Assembly: GCA_012934845.2 (NCBI GenBank)
Contig: WNNJ02003642.1
Span: 1-64,000, forward strand
Direction: 5' to 3'
Source: Pomphorhynchus laevis
Lineage: Eukaryota > Acanthocephala > Palaeacanthocephala > Echinorhynchida > Pomphorhynchidae
DNA: 64,000 bases
A program made the position numbers and the translations under genes. Position 1 is the first letter of the stretch; the number at the start of each line of letters is the position of its first letter. The notes beneath the pieces were generated by a model. That model searched no databases, was not told where the DNA came from, and worked only from the letters and a program-made list of their open reading frames with translations. Shown piece after piece: positions 21,497 through 33,118 of this stretch.

Positions 21497-22665
21497 ACGT
21501 AACGGAAAACATTTGCATCTCGATCGATTTTTGGATACACAATATTTGAAAAATAAACTTGGCTCATACTTGATATTATGAACGAGTGATTTCTCAATGT
21601 AGAGTTTTTTAGATCTTTAAAGTGCCGTAAATCTGTTTCTTGCATTTCGACATAATTGATATTCTAATTTAGATTGACGATATCGACGATAAAGGATCTT
21701 ACACTCCTTAAGAAGATTTCCTAACTCTACGTCAAATCACGGCTTATTGTATTTACGACAGCGTGAATCACATAAAGGCGCACACCTGTCTAGCAGAGAA
21801 GCAAGAGTATCTTGAAAAAACCTCCATGAACATTCCAATTCGACCACAAATGGGTCAAGCCAAACAACGCGATCAAGGTGCCTACCGATTGCGCTATAAT
21901 CGGCCTTGAAAACGTTAAGCTCGATGTGACAAGTGTTTATGGAAGACAGAACGAACGGAAAGCGAATTAACATACTGCAATGGTCACTATTTCGTATAGC
22001 TTGTGTGTAGTCAATATTTATCGGTAGATCATGGTTAGACAAGCATAAATCTAACAGACTTCTAGAAGAGCCTCTGAAACGAGTGTCCTGATTTACGTAC
22101 TGAAAGTAATTCAACTCGTTTAATAAATCGAGTAGTTCAGAAGATTCCCAATCACAGCCGCTTAAACGTGAATAAGTAGACCAGTCTATACGTGGCATAT
22201 TAAAGTCTCCAAGTAAGATTAAGTTTTCGTAAGAGGCAAACCGTTCTAAATCTTTCCGGAGGCGTTTGGTGGATGCCATAGGACTTCTGTACACAAGTCC
22301 AATTACAACAAAGGAATCAGGGCTTTCGAAACGACACCATAGGGATTGGTAACTAATCTCCTCATTATCGTGATATAGGACACGGATGTAATACTATCTC
22401 GTGCGTATATGACTACACCGCCACCTCTGACATTAACACGATCACAACGGTATGAGCTGTAACCGGGATGTTAGAATTCAACCAAGATTCACTGAATGCC
22501 ATGATACTAGCATTACTCTCTTCAGAAAGTAGCGAAACCTTAACCATTTTTGGGAGGATACTTTGAACATTAGAATATAACACATTTTTAAATTTTACAC
22601 AATAAATATCTGGTATATTGGTTACATATGGACTTTCGTTATTCCTTTGATGTACAAACATTTTA
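20703..22665 (-). mobile_element. LINE B (CR1-like), 3'-truncated
   Basis: Minus-strand endonuclease (SNVQSILPKMVK, AFSESWLNS, LGDFNMPRIDWSTYS, NSDHCSML) followed by linker, RT N-terminal part (KRCHSAGPDGLPSILLRELA) and RT core ending at SGVPQGSILGPILFNIYK. The YADD half and 3' UTR are missing, an unusual loss for a LINE. The break coincides with the 129-bp repeat. Different in sequence from LINE A. Confidence 0.8.
21737..22294 (-). pseudogene. LINE B endonuclease domain
   Basis: Residues 1-130 carry the classic CR1 endonuclease signature: YRSPM, LILLGDFNMPRIDWS, LLDLLNELNYFQYV, LLDLCLSN and RNSDHCSMLI. It follows in another frame from the N-terminal block at 22600-22440. It acts as the target-nicking enzyme in this family. 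Broken by a frameshift upstream. Confidence 0.75.
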
Positions 22666-22669
22666 AGAC

Positions 22670-22808
22670 ATTTACATACAAAGCTTGTCAGACTTACAGG
22701 GCGATAATTGGGCGGGTCTTCGCTGTTCCCTATTTTGTATATAGGAGTAATGTGAGATCGCTTCCACTGATCAGAGATGCATGATGTGCATAAAGACATG
22801 TTAAACAT
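22670..22808 (-). mobile_element. small CR1-like RT fragment joined to the LINE B 5' end
   Basis: Reads FNMSLCTSCISDQWKRSHIT and PIYKIGNSEDPPNYRPVSLT, the RT finger motif, then passes without a stop into LINE B endonuclease sequence. RT sequence upstream of an endonuclease cannot be one element, so this is a chimeric junction from nested insertion, template switching or tandem truncation. Confidence 0.65.
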
Positions 22809-22913
22809 CTATGATAATGAAAATGCTAGCATGTCATAATAATAAAAATTTATTTAATGTGGCAAATGCGTACAAGCTGTACGCTTACAAGTCCATAAAC
22901 AAAAATGAAAAAG

Positions 22914-25900
22914 TCAAGCAGATAAATTGTTTAAATGGGATCGGATTTGTCGTTTGAAGCACGGCAAGGAAGTTGATTGGCGTATATGAATGGGCAGATG
23001 GTTCCACGATAGAGGAGCAGCCACCAGGAAGGAGCGGAGTCCAAAGGAGGTAGAGTAGTTTGGGACATGTAAAAGAAGGGAATTACAGGAACGCAAGGAA
23101 CAGTAAACAGGACGAGAATTATCAAGAAAAGGAAGATTGAGAAATGAAGGGGTATGAAGAGTTACAAGGCGGAAAGCAACGATAAGAAGACGAATTTGAA
23201 CACGACAATAAATTGTAGGCAAATCGAGAGAAACAAGATGGTAGGATGTATGATCAAAACGACGAAGACGGAAAAGAATTCGGACGGCTGCGTTGACGAT
23301 GCGTTGTAGGGGAAGAAGAGTGGATTTAGGTGAGTTGGAAGATAGACTAAGACAGTAATCAAGTCTTGAGATTAGAAGAGAAGATATGAGAGTCATACAA
23401 GAAGGGAGATCGATCAATCTACGAACTTGACGGAAGTTGCGGAGTATCAAGGTAGATGAGCGTACTTTATCACTAACGAAAGGTTTAAGTGAAAGTCGGC
23501 TGTCAAAATGAAAGCCTAGGAAAACGAGATTATCAAAGATAGGAAGAATTGTATAATTTAATGATACGGAAGGAGGTTCTACGCCGAAGCTTCGAGGTAG
23601 GATCCACATAATTTTGGATTTATCAGGATTCAGAGAAAGGCGAAGGGAAGAAAGATGATTGGAAATTGAGACAAGATAGTCGGAAGTAGAAACACTAAGA
23701 TCGTGAATACGATAAACAGGTGCATGAGCATAGATGAGAATGTCATCTGCATATTGCATAACATGGAAGTTAAATTTATGAGAAATCGAAGACAAATCAC
23801 CGAGAAGAAGATAGAAAAGCATAGGGCCTAATACGGAGCCTTGTGGAACACCGGACGGAATGGACGAAGGATTGGTTAGAGAAGAGTTAGAATAGACGCG
23901 AAATGTACGGTTTGATAGATATGAAGAAAACCATGATACAGTGGGTAAAGAGAAGCCATAATCATGACGAAGGCGATGGAGAAGAATCGAGTGATCGACG
24001 ATGTCAAAAGCAGACGATAGATCAAGAGAAACTATGACACTACATAATTTATGATCGCGCGATATGAGTAAGTCGTTATAAACTTTAAGACATGCAATTT
24101 CGATAGAGTAATTAGAGCGAAAAGCGGCTTGGAAGGGAGGAAATAAGTTAGGGGAAAAGAGATATATATTAACTTGCTTAAGAACTAGACGCTTAATGAG
24201 TTCAGAGAGAGTTGGGAGAAGTGAAATAGGACGGTACGAAGATGGTAGTGAAGAGTCGAGAGATTGCTTTTTGATGAGAGGACGAACAGTGGAGTATTTC
24301 TAGATGGAAGGAAATGTACGGCTACGGATGGACGAGTTGAACAATGTGGTTAGGAAGGGTAAGATAGAGGAGCAGATATTTGTAATCAAGTGAGTGGGAA
24401 TTGGATCATAAGGAGAGGTTTTATTAGGTAATGACAGCAGAACCGAAGAAACTTCATCGGACGAAACGGGAAGAAGGTGGAATAGTTCTGGGAGGGAAAT
24501 ATTTAAAGAGAAAAGTGTGTACAACGGGGCTATGGGTAGTAGGGAAAGTAAATTAGATAGCTTAGTTTGTAGATAAGAAGAAAATTCATCAGGATTTATA
24601 TTACAAGGGGTAGATGATCGTGAAAGAATTAAGTTTAAGATTTTCCAATGAGATTTAGAGTTGGAAAATGATTCGAGTTGATTTCGCCAAAAGAGAGTAC
24701 GTTTAATACGTATAAGAATGAGATATGAACGGCGTTGAGAAAAGTAGGAATCACGAAGATTTGGAGGGAGTGAGTTGGGGGAACGTTAAAGAAAGCGTTT
24801 ATACATACGAAACGCGTGACGGAGTCGACGCTTAGAAAGACTACGGTCAGAATCAAACCAGGGAGCATGGCGCAAGTGCTGAGAACGTCGCAGTCGACTA
24901 GGCAGTAGGTTATTGAGGATCCACGTAAGTTCAGAATCAAACAGAATGCAGAGATCATCGGAAGAGAGATAGTTAAGAGGAAGTGAAAAGAGTGAAGAAT
25001 TGTGTAAGGCTGTGTAGAGAATAGGGATATCGAGAAGCTTCCAGTAGGTTCAGATAGTTAAGAGGAAGTGAAAAGAGTGAAGAATTGTGTAAGGCTGTGC
25101 AGAGAATAGGGATATCGAGAAGCTTCCAGAAGTTTCCAGTAGGTTATTGAGGATCCACGTAAGTTCAGAATCAAACAGAATGCAGAGATCATCGGGAGAG
25201 AGATAGTTAAGAGGAAGTGAAAAGAGTGAAGAATTGTGTAAGGCTGTGCAGAGAATAGGGATATCGAGAAGCTTCCAGGGTCGACTTGGTGTAGATAATG
25301 GTAAAGGCGGAGAAGGAGGATGGGGACGAGTAAGAGTAAGAGTGACAAGGAAATGATCGGACAAACCAGGATCAGTAATTGACAAGGAGGTATAGTCATT
25401 GAAGCAGTTAGGAACAGCAATGATGTCGAGAGCACCGCCGAGAATATGAGTTGGGCTTGTTGAAAGTAATTTATAGTTAAAATCAGAAAAAAGATTAGTT
25501 AAAGTGATAGAGTCAGAGTCAGACGGGCGATCAAGACGAATGTTAAAGTCACCGAGAACAAAAGAAGGAGTATATGACAATGAATAGTGAGACATTAGAT
25601 CTGCAAGGTCGTTAAAGAAGATACGTGATGGGGTTTACTGAACCTGGACGGTATACAATCACAAGTTCCAGAGGGAAAGGCGTTGATAATCTGCATATGA
25701 GTAATTCGAACGAAGTGTAACGGATGTTAACGTTGATTTTACGTAAAGACATTGGGTGACGAGCAATGGCAACAATACCGCCATGGTTAGAAGCAGTAGA
25801 TGTATGAGATGCAATTTGACGAGCTGATTCAACTAGAGAACAACCAGAGCGACATAGACGACGAATAGCAAGATCGTCGGAGTCAGAGTGCCAGGATTCG

Positions 25901-26058
25901 GTAATGCAGAGAATATCGATAGATAATTGATCGAAGATATCGAGAAGCATATCAGCTTTATGAAGAATGGAGCGAGTGTTGAATAGACTAAGACGAAAAG
26001 TATGCTTAGGAGCGAGATTGACTAGCGAAGAAGACAAGGGGGAGAGATGGGACGCCAT
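22914..26058 (-). pseudogene. LINE A7 ORF2: endonuclease and reverse transcriptase
   Basis: Endonuclease N-terminus at 26058-25612 (SLFNTRSILHKAD, ITESWHSDSDD, VYRPGSVN), then a frameshift to LGDFNIRLDRPSDSD and SDHFLVTLTL (25595-25050). The linker is distorted by three copies of a block ending TCGAGAAGCTTCCAG on the plus strand. The RT runs from about 24.6 kb (LPELFHLLPVSSDEVSSVLL, LDLSSAFDIVDHSILLHRLR, GVPQGSVLGPMLF, QYADDILIYAHAP) to KRQIRSHLNNLSA at 22914, with one stop near 24300. Relatively well preserved RT. Confidence 0.85.
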
Positions 26059-27005
26059 CGAATTTTTGGCCTTGTGTGTACAACGTGAAAATTTCCATTG
26101 ATTTGACGTATAGATAAGGATGACTCGCCGTTTGTTTCACGTCGATGTTTCTTAATGCGAGCTAAATTGAGCTGGGCAATATCAGAAGGGGAGCGGTCAG
26201 GAAAGATACGGCAAGTAGATGAAGTGGTAAGAAGTTTAAAACGTTGGGAGAGTACCGAAGAGGCATGTGAACTATGTCGGAAAACGATTTTTAAGAGTGG
26301 AGGACTGAGATGATTGGATTTAGTGGATTTGTTTAAACGAATAAAGGATACAGGAGCGATATTATTGAAGATGGATGGGTTATCATCAGGAAGAATGGTT
26401 GCTAGGATAGACCTGAAAGCAGATACATCATCATCGAGGCGAGATTGTGGAGAAGCAGATTCGAAAGCTTTAAGTTTGATATGATTATACAGCGATCGCG
26501 CGAAGGAAAACGATTTCGTGGAAGTGGTGGACGGACAGAGCTGGTAGGAGTCGAGGCAGATGAGCAGATAGAAGTGGAAATGACAGGGGTGCTTGATAGA
26601 AGAATTAATATTGGTTGGAGCAAGTGTGACAGGAGCGGGGTGTTGAATCGGTTGATCAGAGATGTGACTGGATATGATTTTAAATGAAGGATGTAAATTA
26701 TTTGGAAGTGTTACGTGGGAGGTAGAATAAGGAGAATTAAGATAGGTTGAGGCATGAGTGACAGGAATGGAGTGTTGAATCACTTGATCGGAAATGTTAC
26801 CGGAAATAATTTTGATGGAAGGATGTAAATTATTGAGAAGTGATACGTGGGAGGTCGAGTAAGAAGTTTTAACACGAACAAGTGTCCATACATCACAATA
26901 TTTGGAATCGCATCCAACTTCAAAGCTGGTATAGCCATCATTGCATTCCGATGTGGAAGATTCTTGATCAGAAACAGGGATCTGAGATTGCGCTTTTTTA
27001 AGCAT
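26022..27005 (-). CDS. LINE A7 ORF1 protein, uninterrupted but partly frame-shifted
   Basis: 327 codons without a stop. N-terminus keeps part of the cysteine cluster (VGCDSKYCDVWTLV). A 44-residue unit beginning YSTSHVSLLNNLHPSIKI is repeated in tandem (YSTSHVTLPNNLHPSFKI). The central part (about 26600-26460) is read in a different frame from A6 and A1; the expected RPPLPRNRFPSRDRCIIISN lies in another frame, so two compensating indels are likely. The C-terminal RRM/CTD-like part (RIFPDRSPSDI, RIKKHRRETNGESSLSIRQI) is in frame. Confidence 0.7.
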   Translation of the reverse strand: MLKKAQSQIPVSDQESSTSECNDGYTSFEVGCDSKYCDVWTLVRVKTSYSTSHVSLLNNLHPSIKIISGNISDQVIQHSIPVTHASTYLNSPYSTSHVTLPNNLHPSFKIISSHISDQPIQHPAPVTLAPTNINSSIKHPCHFHFYLLICLDSYQLCPSTTSTKSFSFARSLYNHIKLKAFESASPQSRLDDDVSAFRSILATILPDDNPSIFNNIAPVSFIRLNKSTKSNHLSPPLLKIVFRHSSHASSVLSQRFKLLTTSSTCRIFPDRSPSDIAQLNLARIKKHRRETNGESSLSIRQINGNFHVVHTRPKIRWRPISPPCLLR

Positions 27006-27056
27006 GACCTTTTATCGATAGATTGAGCTCAATCTGCGAGCGTAGCGAGCGGAACT

Positions 27057-27217
27057 GACAGGAATAATCTGGAACTGACAGGAATAATCTGGAACTGACA
27101 GGAATAATCTAGAACTGACAGGAATAATCTGGAACTGACAGGAATAATCTGGAACTGACAGGAATAATCTGGAACTGACAGGAATAATCTGGAACTGACA
27201 GGAATAATCTGGAACTG
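27057..27217. repeat. 20-bp minisatellite between LINE A7 and LINE C
   Basis: Eight near-perfect copies of GGAACTGACAGGAATAATCT. It lies 50 bp upstream of the A7 ORF1 start and interrupts the RT of LINE C. Confidence 0.9.
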
Positions 27218-27229
27218 AAGGAATAATCA

Positions 27230-28125
27230 GGTCATGGAGTTTTTGAACAATAAAAGGGTGAATATCGTGATGCCCAGCCGACGTGTAACAAGATAATTTA
27301 CGCAATTCCCATTTTACCTCTGCTGGAGAAATTAATGGCATATGGGGTACGAAGTATCCCATATGCCATTATTTGGAGTGGGACAAATAAGATCAAATAC
27401 CTCTGCCAACATACTCACAACTTCGTCACGATCTCTCGCAATCTTACCGTCATGGGTCAAAAGGGAAATTGATGGAATAACTTGTCTACTTTCATTTACA
27501 TAGCTTCAGAACGGCTTAGAAGAAATTTTTTATAATCCCAGGATTTTCGATTCATGCTTTGCCTCTTCAACAATTTCATGTAGTTGAAACAACGACGATA
27601 TTTTTATTCAGAGATGATTTAAAGATGTTATTCCGTTTTTTTAAAAGTCACACTAACTGATCGTTAAACCAAACACGCTTGTGTTTGGCAAGGTTTTGTA
27701 AGGGATTCAATGGAGCGACGCAGTCTGATACATTTGAGGGAAGCTGATAATGTATCCCAATCACGGACATGGGTAATGTCACTATTGTGAGACCCATTCT
27801 AATTTGAGCCTACGTAATAAATCTATATCAACTTTATACCAATTACGTTTCAGATGTTTAGTATCGGTAGGGGAGACATTGACAAGGGCACTAGAAGTAA
27901 ACTTAGTGACAAGATGGTCACTAAGACCTATAGGAGGATCATATTGAATTTAATGGACATCGAGTAGATATTTACTAAAAACTAAATCTAGCAAGAAAGA
28001 AATATGTTCCATAAACCTGGTTGCCTGATCTACTTGACAATATATGTGCTGAATGCATACTCGGTCAGAGTTTGCTTGAACGCCGTAAATCTATAACTTT
28101 TCCGTTGCCCTGATGTGAATCACCA
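27230..28125 (-). mobile_element. LINE C (CR1-like), decayed and 3'-truncated
   Basis: Minus strand: endonuclease remnant (LLDLVFSKYLLDVH, IGLSDHLVTKF), linker QNLAKHKRVWFND, and RT N-terminal segment LISPAEVKWELRKLSCYTSA then GHHDIHPFIVQKLHDLI, ending at the 20-bp minisatellite. Many stops. Distinct from LINE A and B. Confidence 0.65.
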
Positions 28126-29216
28126 GTTTCTATTAACGCAATTACAACTATGCAAGTACCACCTCCAAAACTTTTCTTAGACGATGCCAAATCATGGATA
28201 CCGATTGCACTATGATTACGACGCTACCTGAACACATCCTGAACTTCACTTTATTACAACAAAAATTAAATGTATTTTGACAAGCGGAATAATACGATCT
28301 ACGCTTATCTGTTTCCTCACATTGAAGAAATAGTTGATCAAGTTAGTCGATATACAATTTATACTGCTGTTGATATTACATCGGCTTATCATCAAGTTCC
28401 TATGGATGAGTCTAAAATTGCTTTTACTGCCATTAAAGCTGATGGATCTTTATATGAATTCTGCAAAATACCGTTTGGACTAACACATGTCGTACTAGCT
28501 TTCCAACGCGTTTTGAGTACAATCATTTCTGACGAACACTTGGAAGGAACTTATGCTTAACTCGACGACGTAGTCATATGCGGGAAAGATAAGGATAAAC
28601 ACGACCGAAATTTAATGCATTTCATGGAAATCGTAAGAAAATACAATATTTCGTTAAATACAGACAAGACAAGAAGTGCAATAAATAGTATAAGCTTACT
28701 TGGCTATCAAATATTTAAAAATCAAAAAAAACCTGATCCCGAGTGAATAAAATGTCTCAACTTTCTTCAATTGCCTATATGCAATTGAAGACGAGTGACC
28801 GGCTCAATTTCACACTATTCTAAATGGATTAAAAACTTCTTTTTTAAAATATGTCCTCTCTTTGAAGTACAGACATTTCCGATAACATGTGATTCTAAAA
28901 ATTCGTTTGAATCTATTCGCCAACAAATCGCTGACGCTACTCTTAAAAAAGTTGATTTCTCTATTCCATTGACTGTCGATACTGACGCATCGAATTATTC
29001 TGCTGGATCAGTACTTTCTCAGCATCATAAACCTATCGATTATTACTCAAAGATGTTAAATAAAATAGCGATACATCAGTCATCTATTGAGAAGGAAGCC
29101 TCTGTCATAATACTTGCCCTGAGACATTGGAGACGTTATTTAGTGGAAAACGTTTACTGTGATAAACGATCAGCTATCAGTTGCTTTTATATTTAATAAA
29201 AAAAGACGAAGCAAAA

Positions 29217-30465
29217 CCTTTTGTCTGCCCGTGAGGCCTGGATTGAATCTATGTATCAAGGAAAGGCAGTTGACGTTATTCTGTTCGATTTTAGTCGTGC
29301 GTTTGATCGTGTTCCTCATAGTCTCCTGATTCAAACAGTGGCCAGCTATGGCATTAATAGCTCAGTTATAGGATGGATTAGAGGTTTTCTATCTAACAGA
29401 TCTTTCAGAGTACGAGTTGGTAGTACCCTATCCTCATTACATTTAATTACGTCTGGAGTTCCTCAGGGTTCTGTACTGAGACCTTTATTGTTTAACATGT
29501 TTATGAACAGTTTACTCACACAGCTCCATTGTCCGTGTCTAGCCTTTGCTGACGACATCAAAATCTGGTATGTGGTCATATCTGCAGATGACTATATTCG
29601 CTTACAGCGTGACATTGACAGGGTTTATACATGGAGTGTTAATACTGGGGTATTGTTAAACATTTCTAAGTGCTCACACATTCGTCTCGGCAGGTCCAAT
29701 GTGTCTTCCTTGTATAGTGTCGGGACATGTAGTATCATTTCGACTAATCAGCTTCGTGATCTTGGCATACTTATGCAATCGTCACTTAAAACTAGAATGG
29801 ATACTGAAAGACGTTGCTGTTCAGCAAGGAAGATGATTTATCTAATTAAAACTTGTTTCTTGTCAATATCTCCTCAGTGTTTTGCTCGGCTATATAATGC
29901 GCTTGTTCGTCCCCAAATCGAATATGCTATTCAGGCATCATTCTCTTCTAAAGAGGTGAAATGAGGGATTTGGAGAGAATTCTATGTCGTAGCAGCAAGC
30001 TCATTAGAGGATGTAAAATGATGAGTTATAGCGATCGTTTAATTTCAATAGTCATGATATCAGTGCAAGCCAGACTACTCGTTCTGGATCTGTTTGCGAT
30101 GTGGTCTATAGTAAAGGGGATAGATGGATACCCAAGTGAATGTGTTAAATTAAATGTCCGACAAAGTCGTAGGGGTCTTTCTCTCACGTTACGCGCAAGA
30201 CAAATTGGAAGGTCGACAATGGTATCTCGATTGTCACGCAGAGTGAGAAAGTTGTGGAACGCATTGCCTCACGACATCATGACTGCGTCATCATTGAGCC
30301 AATTCAAAGCCATGGTCAACACTTGGATAAGACACGCTGATCAAGACAACATTGGAAGTTCTTATCCTTGGTTTGGTTGAAATTGATATGTTTGTTTAAT
30401 GTTTTGTAATGTACGATGAGCGGGCAAAACGGCCTTCTCGGTCAAAGCTCTGTATATAATAACAT
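29217..30465 (+). mobile_element. LINE E (CR1-like), 5'-truncated, inserted in G1
   Basis: RT from the palm onwards: VILFDFSRAFDRVPHSLLIQ, SGVPQGSVLRPLLFNMF, catalytic box FADDIKIW (Phe in place of the usual Tyr), QLRDLGILMQSSLKT and LYNALVRPQIEYAIQ in one frame to 29964. The tail RILCRSSKLIRGCKMMSYSD ... RRVRKLWNALPHDIMTASSL follows in an overlapping frame to 30380, a single frameshift. The 3' end is near TGTATATAATAACAT. A decayed relative lies at 14060-14530. Confidence 0.8.
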
Positions 30466-31635
30466 CGAGAAAATTGAACGATGGAAGATGGAATTTTCAG
30501 AATTTTTTTGAAAGCATGTACAGACCTGAAACTTTAAATACTGTCGCCTATTTCTTGTCTAGAGATGTCTGCGGATCTTTGAGAAGTCTTGATGGACTTG
30601 CTGAGCTGCACTCAATTATGCCATCATGGTTACGCTCGTTTAGCTCATTATGTTCGACAAGAAAATTTACCTTATAACTTTGAGGATATCAAAACTGTTA
30701 TTAATAGTTGCGATGCGTGTTTACGTCTCAAGCCTAGATTTTTAAAACCTCCAGAAGCACATTTAATCAAAGCCACTTATTCTTTTGAGCGTTTGGCCAT
30801 TGATTTCAAAGGACCCCTACCTACAAAATACGGTCGTCCTTACTTGTTAACGATAGTTGACGAATTTTCCCATTTTCCTTACGGACTTGATTGTGCAGAC
30901 ACAAGCATTATTTTCTATGATGAAATATTTGAATTTGTTATTTAATATATTTGGGCCCCCTTAATTTGTGCTGACCGATCGAGGACGATCTTTCACAACA
31001 AATGAGTTTTATAAATTTTTACATATTTATGTTATTGCAGTGGGTCATAGTTCTGTGTTCAATCCACTAAGTAATGGTGAAGTTGTGCGATTGAATGGAA
31101 CATTATGGCGATCAATTCAGCTAAGGCTACACGATCTAGGATATCCATTGAATCGATAGGAAGAAATACTCGTCACCGCTCTTCACTTCACACGCTCTTT
31201 ACTTAATATATCAATCGGCACCATACTTCACGATATAATGTATTCCATCTTAGGCGTTTTTCTGTGATCAAAGAAACATCAAGAAATTTGCAGAAGGAAT
31301 ATTTTGTGTTGATTCGAAATTTTAATCGTCAAAATAAAAATAATCCAAAAGTAGTAGAGGGTAAGATAATTTACGCAAACGATAACTATTTTCGGGTTAC
31401 TCTTAATAATGATCGAGAAGTTACTATTAATAATAGAGACACTCGTTATCTCAATTTGATTCTCAACCTGTATCACAGAATACACAGTTTAAAAAATGAG
31501 TTTCGAATCAAATAAGATTAACGAAACCGAAAAATCGGAACATCCGGTAGAAGATTCATCTGGAAATTTGTGGACATCCGCTGGATTTTCAGAATCAGAA
31601 TCGAATTTGCGACTTTCTTCTAATGGACGAAGACT

Positions 31636-32656
31636 CAAAAAAAGATTTATTTTAACGTGGCAAATGCGTGCCAGCGCACGTTTACATGACCACAACAAAA
31701 CAAAAATGTAAATCATGCGCCGAGAAGGTGTGAACAGAGGAGGTGCTTGAATGTTATAAAGAATGAAGCGCGGCAGACGTCAAGTGGGAGCTGATTACAG
31801 GCGAGTGGGGTGGCGACGAGGAAGGATCAGAGACCGTAGTTGCTGGAGTAATTTGGAACTTGGAGTAAGAGGGTATGACAGGAACGCAGCGATAGCGATG
31901 TGAGGCGAGTGTCGTCTAAGAAAGGAAGGTTGATGAACGATGGGGGGCCGAAAGCGATGAGACGAAACGTTACGAGAAGGCGGAGTTTGATGCGGATGTG
32001 GATGGTGGGCCAGGAGAGTTGGGCAAGATATGTGGATGTGTGGTCGAAGCGACGGAGACTAAAGAGCACTCGAACAGCGGAGTTGATTATTCGTTGTAGG
32101 GGTAGGATGATGGATTTTCGAGAATTGGCGAAAAGGCTAAGGCATTAATCGATTTTAAGGAAAAGAAGCCATGAAAGAAAAGACATACAAGAACGGAAGT
32201 CGATAAGGGGGCGCATACTGCGGATGTCACGAAGAATTAAGTTAGACTAGCGGACCTTTTCACGGACGAATGGTTTAAGGGAAATGTGATGATCGAAATA
32301 GAATCGTAAGAAAGTGAGGTTGTGTACTATGGGGATGATCGATGAGGCAAAAGATACAATGGGAGGATATATGTTTGGTTTAAGAGGGAGGATCAACATT
32401 ATTTTGGACTTGTCGGGGTTTAGAACGAGATGGAGATTGGAGAGTCGTTTGTAGATAGAAGAAATACAGTTTGAGGCAGAAATGCCGATATAGTGTAGGC
32501 GATGTGCATGTGCATGAGCATAGATGAGGATGTCATCGGCGTATTGCATGACGTTAAAGGAGTAAGGTTTGATAAACGGAGATAGCTCACCAAGTAAAAG
32601 AGATAAAAGCAGGGGACATAGGACTGAACCTTGTGTGACCTCACAAAAAATAGGGA
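31636..32656 (-). mobile_element. LINE A copy A8, 5'-truncated, inserted in G1
   Basis: Subfamily I from the terminus AAAGATTTATTTTAACGTGG to just 5' of the RT PQGS region. RT box QYADDILIYAHAHAH and thumb FLRFYFDHHISLKPFVREKV are visible in separate frames. It lies antiparallel to G1, near the end of its pol region. Confidence 0.8.
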
Positions 32657-32925
32657 GACTAGAATCAAGAGACCAGAATACTTAAATGTGTATGTTTAAA
32701 ATAAACACTGCTGAATAATGTGATATATTTCATATGTAACTTTTATTATTTGTTTTAAATATTTAAATAAAGCTTCTCGAAAGTCTGATATCATTACAAT
32801 CAGATTATAAATCTACGATCTGATCTAAACGGTTGGCCTTAAAATTCGACTCGAACGAATTAGACGCTTATTTTACTATCGCGTACGTTATACATTTTTG
32901 TCCTGTGTGATGAAACTCTAGAAAT

Positions 32926-33103
32926 CTACTCTAGCAATAACATGTGAACCCCAATGGATGAAGGTTCTTTATTTGTATAAGCTAAAACATTTCTATTATT
33001 TGTAAAGGACAACTTGCCATTTTCAGTTGGAGATACTTTCCTTATTTATGTCTTGATTTGATAGTGCTTCAAATTCAGTACAATTCAGTCTGACTAACGC
33101 TTT
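32926..33103 (-). pseudogene. unidentified coding remnant
   Basis: Two abutting minus-strand frames, KALVRLNCTEFEALSNQDIN then (one base shifted) PTENGKLSFTNNRNVLAYTN and KEPSSIGVHMLLLE before a stop. The amino-acid mix looks like true protein, but I do not recognise it. It sits between LINE copies A8 and A9. Confidence 0.3.
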
Positions 33104-33118
33104 GGTTAGTGGTTATTA

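Larger units (their letters stand above)
22838..27005 (-). mobile_element. LINE A copy A7, full length, subfamily II
   Basis: About 4.2 kb. ORF1 (27005-26022) and ORF2 (26058-22914) overlap by 37 nt, exactly as in A6. 3' terminus ATTTATTTAATGTGGCAAAT with hairpin GCGTAC-AAGCT-GTACGC. An endonuclease-linker segment is present in three copies between 24.9 and 25.3 kb. The catalytic QYADDILIYAH box is intact, but ORF2 has several frameshifts and at least one stop. Confidence 0.9.
28262..32705 (+). mobile_element. G1: Mag-like Ty3/gypsy LTR-element fossil, split by two LINEs
   Basis: Parts in order: reverse transcriptase (ITSAYHQVP, KIPFGLTH), RNase H (TDASNYSAGSVLSQH), H2C2 and integrase core (LAIDFKGPLPTKYG), and the downstream pol end. 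The 5' half (gag, protease) and a recognisable 5' LTR are missing. LINE E sits inside the RNase H region and LINE A8 near the pol end. Broken in several places; oldest looking of the three gypsy copies. Confidence 0.75.

Noticed and set aside
27057-27217. CRISPR-like repeat block
   Set aside because: The 20-bp units are head to tail with no spacers.
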